Shown: piece by piece, positions 59,612 to 64,000 of the stretch | Layout: the number at the start of each line of letters is the position of its first letter | How positions within the stretch are numbered: the first letter of the stretch is position 1 | Assembly: GCA_023382535.1 (NCBI GenBank) | Contig: JAHDWA010000007.1 | Location: 1-64,000 of the forward strand | Length of the DNA: 64,000 nt | Reading direction: 5' to 3' | Origin: Anaerolineae bacterium | GTDB lineage: Bacteria; Chloroflexota; Anaerolineae; 4572-78; J111 | The notes under the pieces: generated by a model | Told to the model about the DNA's origin: nothing | The model's input: the letters and a program-made list of their open reading frames with translations, nothing else | The model's database searches: none | Program-made: the position numbers and the translations under genes

Positions 59612-60168
59612 TGGTTTAATTCCTCCTCTAACCTTGCCACTTCGTTTTGGAGGTCCTCAATCTCAAGCTGAAGCTCAACCGGCACCGCCAGGCCGTACAT
59701 GGCCTGCTTCTCCTGGAGCTTTTGCAAGCGTCGCGTTTTGATCCACAACATATTTCGTTTGGCCTCCATCTCCTCAGTCAGGGAAACGACCGCTTTCGAC
59801 GGCAGCGGCCTGAGCGCGATCAGGCGCATCATCTCGTGATAGAGCTTGCGGTAATCCGGGGGTTTACGAAAAAAGGCGCTGGCCCCCAGTTGCCGGCAGC
59901 GGTCACGGGTATTTTTATCGTCATAAGCAGTGATGATGATGATGGGCAAGGTGGAATCTATCCGTCGAATCGCCTCCAGAATGGTCGTTCCGTGACCCCC
60001 CGGCAGCCGCAGATCCAGCAGGACGGCGTCAAACTCGTTATGAGTAAAGGCTACAATCGCCTCGGTCGCGTCGCCTACGGCCAGAATATCCAGGTCGCCG
60101 TGCCGCTTTAGCAGAGCCGCCGCGATAAAGGGCTGCTGGTCTTCTACCAGCAAAACCTTGTGCGTCAT
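59608..60168 (-). CDS. response-regulator receiver protein inside the head operon
   Basis: A 186-residue protein. The receiver domain (1-125) has the acidic pair in LLVEDQQ, phosphoacceptor Asp in DAVLLDLRLPGG, Thr in IIITAYDD and Lys in FFRKPPD, so it looks active. The C-terminal helices (LQKLQEKQAMYGLAVPVELQ, LEIEDLQNEVARLEEEL) form a hairpin I recall from many Chloroflexota signalling and conflict proteins. No DNA-binding domain is present. It is tightly between portal-side and MuF genes. Confidence 0.8.
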   Translation of the reverse strand: MTHKVLLVEDQQPFIAAALLKRHGDLDILAVGDATEAIVAFTHNEFDAVLLDLRLPGGHGTTILEAIRRIDSTLPIIIITAYDDKNTRDRCRQLGASAFFRKPPDYRKLYHEMMRLIALRPLPSKAVVSLTEEMEAKRNMLWIKTRRLQKLQEKQAMYGLAVPVELQLEIEDLQNEVARLEEELNQ

Positions 60169-60176
60169 GCCAAACC

Positions 60177-60551
60177 TTATTTCTTTGACCCACTCCGTAG
60201 CGCCTCCAGTTGCGTTTTAGCCTCTTCCAATTGCTGGCGGGTCTCTTCCAGCTTCGCGCTTAAATCTGCAATTGTCGTCAATGCGCCTTGCAGTTCGGCG
60301 TCCTGCTTGATCAACTGCGTCCGAACTTCAACAATTTCACCGGCCAATCTCCGGTTCTCCTCCGCCAGCGCCTTGCGCTCGACCCGCAAATCGCGCCGGT
60401 CCTGTGTCGCGTCCCGGTAGTTGCGGGTCGTCGTCCACCAGCCGATGAGATACGCCCCAATCAGGGCCAGGCTAAAAAACAGGGTCGTAGCCCCGACCAG
60501 CCCCAGGCCAACAACAAGGATAATGATTTGAGGGTCAATTGTTTGGTTCAT
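60177..60551 (-). CDS. small membrane protein with coiled coil
   Basis: About 124 residues from the ATG at 60549-60551. One N-terminal transmembrane segment (IIILVVGLGLVGATTLFFSLALIGAYLIGWW) and a long coiled coil (ERKALAEENRRLAGEIVEVRTQL, TIADLSAKLEETRQQLEEAKTQLEAL). It overlaps the portal end by 17 bp. The topology is like a spanin or anchor, but its location suggests a different role. The function is unknown. Confidence 0.6.
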   Translation of the reverse strand: MNQTIDPQIIILVVGLGLVGATTLFFSLALIGAYLIGWWTTTRNYRDATQDRRDLRVERKALAEENRRLAGEIVEVRTQLIKQDAELQGALTTIADLSAKLEETRQQLEEAKTQLEALRSGSKK

Positions 60552-62427
60552 CTTCTTTGACCTCTTTCTTGAGCTGAACCGCACTGAGCAGTCCGGTCAC
60601 TTCCGGCATAACCTCGTCGTAATCCAGGGCTGCCGCCTTGAGGTCTTCGTCACTTAATCCCTCGTCGTTTGTCAGGATAGGCAGTTCCTCATCCTGCCCC
60701 ACAAACTTGATCGGCTCAGGCGGCGGCGCTTCCAGGTGATCGGCAAAAGCCGCCTTGATTTCGGCCTCCGTGCGGGCCGACCAGAGCGTAACCAGGATGT
60801 CTGACTTGATCCAGGCAGGGATCGGGCTGTCCGGGATACTGCCAGCCTCCGCCGGATGACCGCCCTGACGCAAGTTGATCAGGGCCGTTTCCTGCCAGGC
60901 CAGCAGGTCGGGATGATAGGATGAATGAGCCTTGAGTTCACCCCCGGCCGGCAGGGCCTCACCACCGCCCTCCAAACCCGGCAAACTGGCTGCCAGGTCT
61001 GGGCCGGCGCCGTTCTTGCCGGCAGCCTGAACCACTTTTTCGCCCACGCTCTCAACCCCCTCATCCAGGGTCGCCGCTTGACCACCAGGCTTATCCACGG
61101 GGTTGTTCTTGCCCGCTGCCGGAGATGCGCCCGGCGCACCTCCCAGAGGTGAACCGCCTGGTGCGCCTACCTTACCGCTGATCGCCAGGAGAAAGAGGGT
61201 TTCCCCCAACTCGCCGCCAATCTTGGGTTTACCCAACTCCTCGCGGACCTCGTCGAGCTTATAGGCTCGCCAGTAGGTATTGCGCTCGCGCAGCAATAAG
61301 TCCCGATCTACCGGGCTGATTTCCTTGAATCGGGCACGTAGGTTGGGGCCGTAGTAGCGGCGGATAAGCTGGGCCGAGACAGCCCGCTGGAAGCTGACCA
61401 TAAGCGGCCAGATGGTCAAATCAATCAGGGCCGCCCGGGCAGCCAGGGCGTTGGCCCGGTTTGCCTTCTCCGACCAGAAGCCTTCGGGGATACCCATGAC
61501 CCGGTCAATTTCTTTTCGGTTCATCTCGCGCAGGGCCAGGTACTCGGCGTCGCGGTGGTTCAGCCCGACTGCCTGGGCGTTGAAATGGCCGGCCCGGACA
61601 ATCATAAACCGCTGCTGCTCCGCGACGAGAGCCTGCTTGATGTCTTCCTTTGCCCGTTGAAACAGCGGCTCGGCCAGGTCCGACGGCAGGCTGAGGATAG
61701 TTTGCAGGGCCAGCCCATTTTCAAAGGTACTCAGATTCCACTCTTTGGCCGCCTGGTCGGTCTTGAGGGCAATCGAGAGGGGAGTAAAGAGGGGAAAGCC
61801 GCGGTGGTAGTTGAGCAGGTTAGGCCGCCGCCAGTATAGGACCCGCTCGTTCGGTAAAGGAATGGGATCACCGCCACTGACCGGCAGGTAGTTGAAATAT
61901 TTGATGTACTTCTTGGCGTCGGGTTCGGGCCAGCAGCGGTCAGCCGGGATGGGCAGAACCTCTGCGACCTGGTCGCGCGGCTTATTGGGCGAGACCAGCC
62001 AGTAAGCTTCACCGCGGAGGACGGCCCACAATGCCGTGTAGCCCCACAGGAACGAGGCGTCCATAAATTCCAGGCTGGACGGGGTTTCAAGAAGCTGCTC
62101 GAACTGGTGGTTGTGCAGCGGTCGGGGCTTGTCTTCCCCCCGCCACTCGACCACCTCCATTTCACCCTGGCTGAACTCGTTGGCAATGACCGAAGCATTG
62201 CTAAAAACCCAGGCCGATTGCAGGGCCAGCCGTTTAAGCTGCTCGTCGCTCCAATCTATGGTCAGCAAGCTGGAAGCGCCGCCGCTGCCCAACTCGACCT
62301 CCCCGGCAAAGAGGGCTTCTCGGCCGGCTTCCATTTGGGCCGCTTTGACCTGGGCCTCCGATTCAGAGACGGTGATGTAGCCTTCTCGCCGGACGAATCT
62401 GTCAAGCCATTTGCTATAGAAAGGCAT
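60535..62427 (-). CDS. portal protein
   Basis: A 630-residue HK97-type portal. Family patterns include WVFSNASVIANEFSQGEMEVV, GYTALWAVLRGEAYWLV, GGDPIPLPNERVLYW and NRKEIDRVMGIPEGFW. The C-terminal third is Gly/Pro-rich and unique to this phage group. It forms the ring through which DNA is packaged. The GGAGG ribosome site is within the upstream gene's last codons (the stop is 1 bp from the ATG). Confidence 0.88.
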   Translation of the reverse strand: MPFYSKWLDRFVRREGYITVSESEAQVKAAQMEAGREALFAGEVELGSGGASSLLTIDWSDEQLKRLALQSAWVFSNASVIANEFSQGEMEVVEWRGEDKPRPLHNHQFEQLLETPSSLEFMDASFLWGYTALWAVLRGEAYWLVSPNKPRDQVAEVLPIPADRCWPEPDAKKYIKYFNYLPVSGGDPIPLPNERVLYWRRPNLLNYHRGFPLFTPLSIALKTDQAAKEWNLSTFENGLALQTILSLPSDLAEPLFQRAKEDIKQALVAEQQRFMIVRAGHFNAQAVGLNHRDAEYLALREMNRKEIDRVMGIPEGFWSEKANRANALAARAALIDLTIWPLMVSFQRAVSAQLIRRYYGPNLRARFKEISPVDRDLLLRERNTYWRAYKLDEVREELGKPKIGGELGETLFLLAISGKVGAPGGSPLGGAPGASPAAGKNNPVDKPGGQAATLDEGVESVGEKVVQAAGKNGAGPDLAASLPGLEGGGEALPAGGELKAHSSYHPDLLAWQETALINLRQGGHPAEAGSIPDSPIPAWIKSDILVTLWSARTEAEIKAAFADHLEAPPPEPIKFVGQDEELPILTNDEGLSDEDLKAAALDYDEVMPEVTGLLSAVQLKKEVKEDEPNN

Positions 62428-62428
62428 G

Positions 62429-62902
62429 TTACCTCCGCTTGGAATTTATGAGCACTGCTTCGTAGTCGGAAACAGCACGGGCAAGGTCGGCCAGCGAATA
62501 CACGATTGTTACATCTGGCCGGACCAGGTTGGTTTGGATCTGGACATCCTGGAGCCGGGCGTAGTCAGGATCAACGCCAACAAATAAGGGCTTACCGGCC
62601 ATAGACCAGGCCCCCAGTTCGTACATGACAATGGGTTGCAGTTTTTCGGCGCAAAACCAGAAAGAAATAACATTGGCCTTCCGCAGGTGGTCGAACTCCC
62701 ACTTAATCTGTGCGTAAGCCGCGCTCGAATCGTGTATAGGAAACTGTGCCCGTCTGGGGTTTAGAACGGCGTAATTTGTGCCCGACAGCAGTTTGACCAT
62801 TTCCGTCTGCCAGTCAGGACAGCCGACAATCCCTCCGGCCAGAAAGAGGCCCGGTTGGCCCAGTAAAGGGTCCCACGCTTTTGGACACTCGATGTATTCC
62901 AT
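62429..62902 (-). CDS. nucleoside 2-deoxyribosyltransferase-like protein
   Basis: A 157-residue protein of the NDT-like/DUF4406 type. It has an N-terminal LFLAGGIVGCPDW motif, a central NPRRAQFPI and a catalytic-type segment ISFWFCAEKLQPIVMYELGAW with the conserved Glu. These enzymes exchange or cut nucleoside bases. In a phage late operon it could modify nucleotides or hydrolyse signals. It is between terminase and portal. Confidence 0.7.
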   Translation of the reverse strand: MEYIECPKAWDPLLGQPGLFLAGGIVGCPDWQTEMVKLLSGTNYAVLNPRRAQFPIHDSSAAYAQIKWEFDHLRKANVISFWFCAEKLQPIVMYELGAWSMAGKPLFVGVDPDYARLQDVQIQTNLVRPDVTIVYSLADLARAVSDYEAVLINSKRR

Positions 62903-62913
62903 AAATCCTCCGC

Positions 62914-64000
62914 TTAAGCGAACCCATACGAAAACGCAATGCCGGCGGACAACTTATTAAACGCGCCGCTGCTGCCGTCTACCTGGTCATCGTTGCGGCC
63001 AAACGGAAAAGCCGTAATTTCGTCCAGCCAATCGGCGGTCCAATTGGCCCGCAGCACCCGCACATTGCCTGCCTCGGCCTGAGCGGCGAAAGGCTTGGCC
63101 GCGACCTCTTTGTTGGTCAATGCGCGCTGGGCATAAACCGGGTGGCCGGCCAGCAACCGGATAATGGCATCAGTCGAGATTTTGCCGCCGCTCCCGCCTT
63201 CCTGCTCGACCCAAACCTCGACTGTATTGCGGTACTTGTCGGCATCGAGCCGAGTTGTCTGCAAAATAACCTGCTGCACCTCGTAGGCGCTGTAGCGCCC
63301 GCAGACAACATCCTCGACGTAATAAAAGCCTTCGGGCGTCTTGGCCATCAGAACACCCGCGGTCTGGTCGTTGCGCATGCTTTCGCCGGAGGCCAGGTCC
63401 CAATAGCGCACCCGCTGGGCGTCCAGCGGCACCGCGTCCACCAGCTTGAACCACGGCCGGCGGAACAAGCTGCCTTCGGTCGGGCGAGGCACGCCCTGGT
63501 ACTCGGCGGCCCAGGCGTTCGAGCCAACCTCGCGCATGATTTCAAGCAGCGCCGCCCGGCTGAAGCGCAGGGGAGACAGCGGCTCGCCTGCCTCCCGGCC
63601 AATCGGGTCTGGCAGCCCTTCCGCCAGCCCGACGAACTTGTTGTTAATATCCCGCTCTTCCTGGGTCTCGGCCAGCGCCGGCAGGCGCAGGATGTGCCAG
63701 CTTTCGGACTGGTCGGCGATCAGGCGGCCCACCAGGTCGTCCTGGTGCCAGCGGGTCATAATAATGATGATGACGCCGTTTTCCCAGATGCGGGTGCGGA
63801 ACGTCCCGCGATACCAGTCCCAGATGCGGTCCCGAACCGTCTCGCGGTAAGCATCCTGCCAGCCAGAGAACGGGTCATCAACGATCCCCAGGCGCGCGCC
63901 GTGCCCGGTAATCGCACCCCCCACACCTACCGCCAGCAGGCTGGCCAGGCGGTTGTGAATCTGCCAGTGTTCAACCGAGCGGTGGCGCGGAGCCGTGCGA
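62914..64000 (-). CDS. terminase large subunit, 5' end cut by the window
   Basis: The frame is open to the window edge; upstream residues read RHRSVEHWQIHNRLASLLAV. The ATPase part retains GGAITGHGARLGIVDDPF (Walker B-like region) and IIIIMTRWHQDDLVGRL. The nuclease domain has VRYWDLASGES with a metal Asp, and DAIIRLL and NDDQVDGSSGAFNKL near the end. TerL packages DNA into heads and makes the first and final cut. It is first in the visible late operon. Confidence 0.88.
   Translation of the reverse strand, partial: RTAPRHRSVEHWQIHNRLASLLAVGVGGAITGHGARLGIVDDPFSGWQDAYRETVRDRIWDWYRGTFRTRIWENGVIIIIMTRWHQDDLVGRLIADQSESWHILRLPALAETQEERDINNKFVGLAEGLPDPIGREAGEPLSPLRFSRAALLEIMREVGSNAWAAEYQGVPRPTEGSLFRRPWFKLVDAVPLDAQRVRYWDLASGESMRNDQTAGVLMAKTPEGFYYVEDVVCGRYSAYEVQQVILQTTRLDADKYRNTVEVWVEQEGGSGGKISTDAIIRLLAGHPVYAQRALTNKEVAAKPFAAQAEAGNVRVLRANWTADWLDEITAFPFGRNDDQVDGSSGAFNKLSAGIAFSYGFA

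Overview
The window looks like a bacterial chromosome segment of about 57-60% GC. It is probably from the Chloroflexota (Anaerolineae-like). The clues are a very long secreted protein built from pre-peptidase, P-domain, DUF11 and choice-of-anchor modules, an MlrC-family gene, a pst operon with two divergent pstB copies, a type-2 peptidyl-tRNA hydrolase and a ThyX with the variant WWQWVRHR motif. This assignment is inference from recognised protein styles, not from a search.

Positions 1-17.6 kb are host genes: the 3' end of a D-threonine aldolase/D-serine dehydratase-like gene, two secreted proteins, mlrC, a minus-strand pstS-pstC-pstA-pstB-phoU operon with a second pstB on the opposite strand, a peptidyl-tRNA hydrolase, an anchored cytochrome c, a DUF1361 membrane protein, a sigma/anti-sigma pair with an ATGA overlap, and thyX. 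thyX is split by a 993-nt group I intron that carries an HNH homing endonuclease.

From about 17.6 kb to the end of the window lies a prophage of at least 46 kb. A large serine recombinase abuts and overlaps the 3' end of thyX, which marks the left end. It is followed by a divergent XRE/XRE switch (20.1-20.8 kb), an excisionase-like protein, and a plus-strand block (21.3-25.9 kb) with membrane proteins and an FtsK/TraB-like DNA-pump ATPase. From 26 to 64 kb the virion genes run on the minus strand, so transcription order goes from high to low coordinates: large terminase (cut by the window end), portal, a response-regulator protein, a MuF-like multidomain protein, a 2H-phosphoesterase/prohead-protease fusion, HK97-type capsid, connectors, a propeller-decorated probable major tail protein, a frameshifted tail-assembly chaperone, tape measure, tail tip and tail fibre. 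There is no sheath gene, which points to a siphovirus. I found no clear endolysin or small terminase in the window, and the right attachment site lies outside it.

Two features stand out. First, a repeated peptide 'tag' (a helix like LDEWLxLEALKAV followed by SPAGTYHDxATGKFTSKPGG) recurs nine times (eight copies with the AGTYHD-type half) in six or seven otherwise unrelated proteins spread through the head and tail operon. These proteins include an alpha/beta-hydrolase, an ADP-ribosyltransferase-like region and a possible HAD-like protein. In four genes the tag is the exact N-terminus with identical residue numbering. Poly-G tracts directly follow three of the tags, and one of them puts its gene out of frame. 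This looks like a modular targeting signal for phage cargo or effector proteins. Second, an AT-rich five-gene cassette (39.0-41.7 kb) is inserted between tail genes. It encodes a proteasome-type Ntn hydrolase with its catalytic Thr, Asp and Lys in place plus four proteins I cannot name, and is preceded by a perfect 11-1-11 palindromic operator and a truncated XRE gene.
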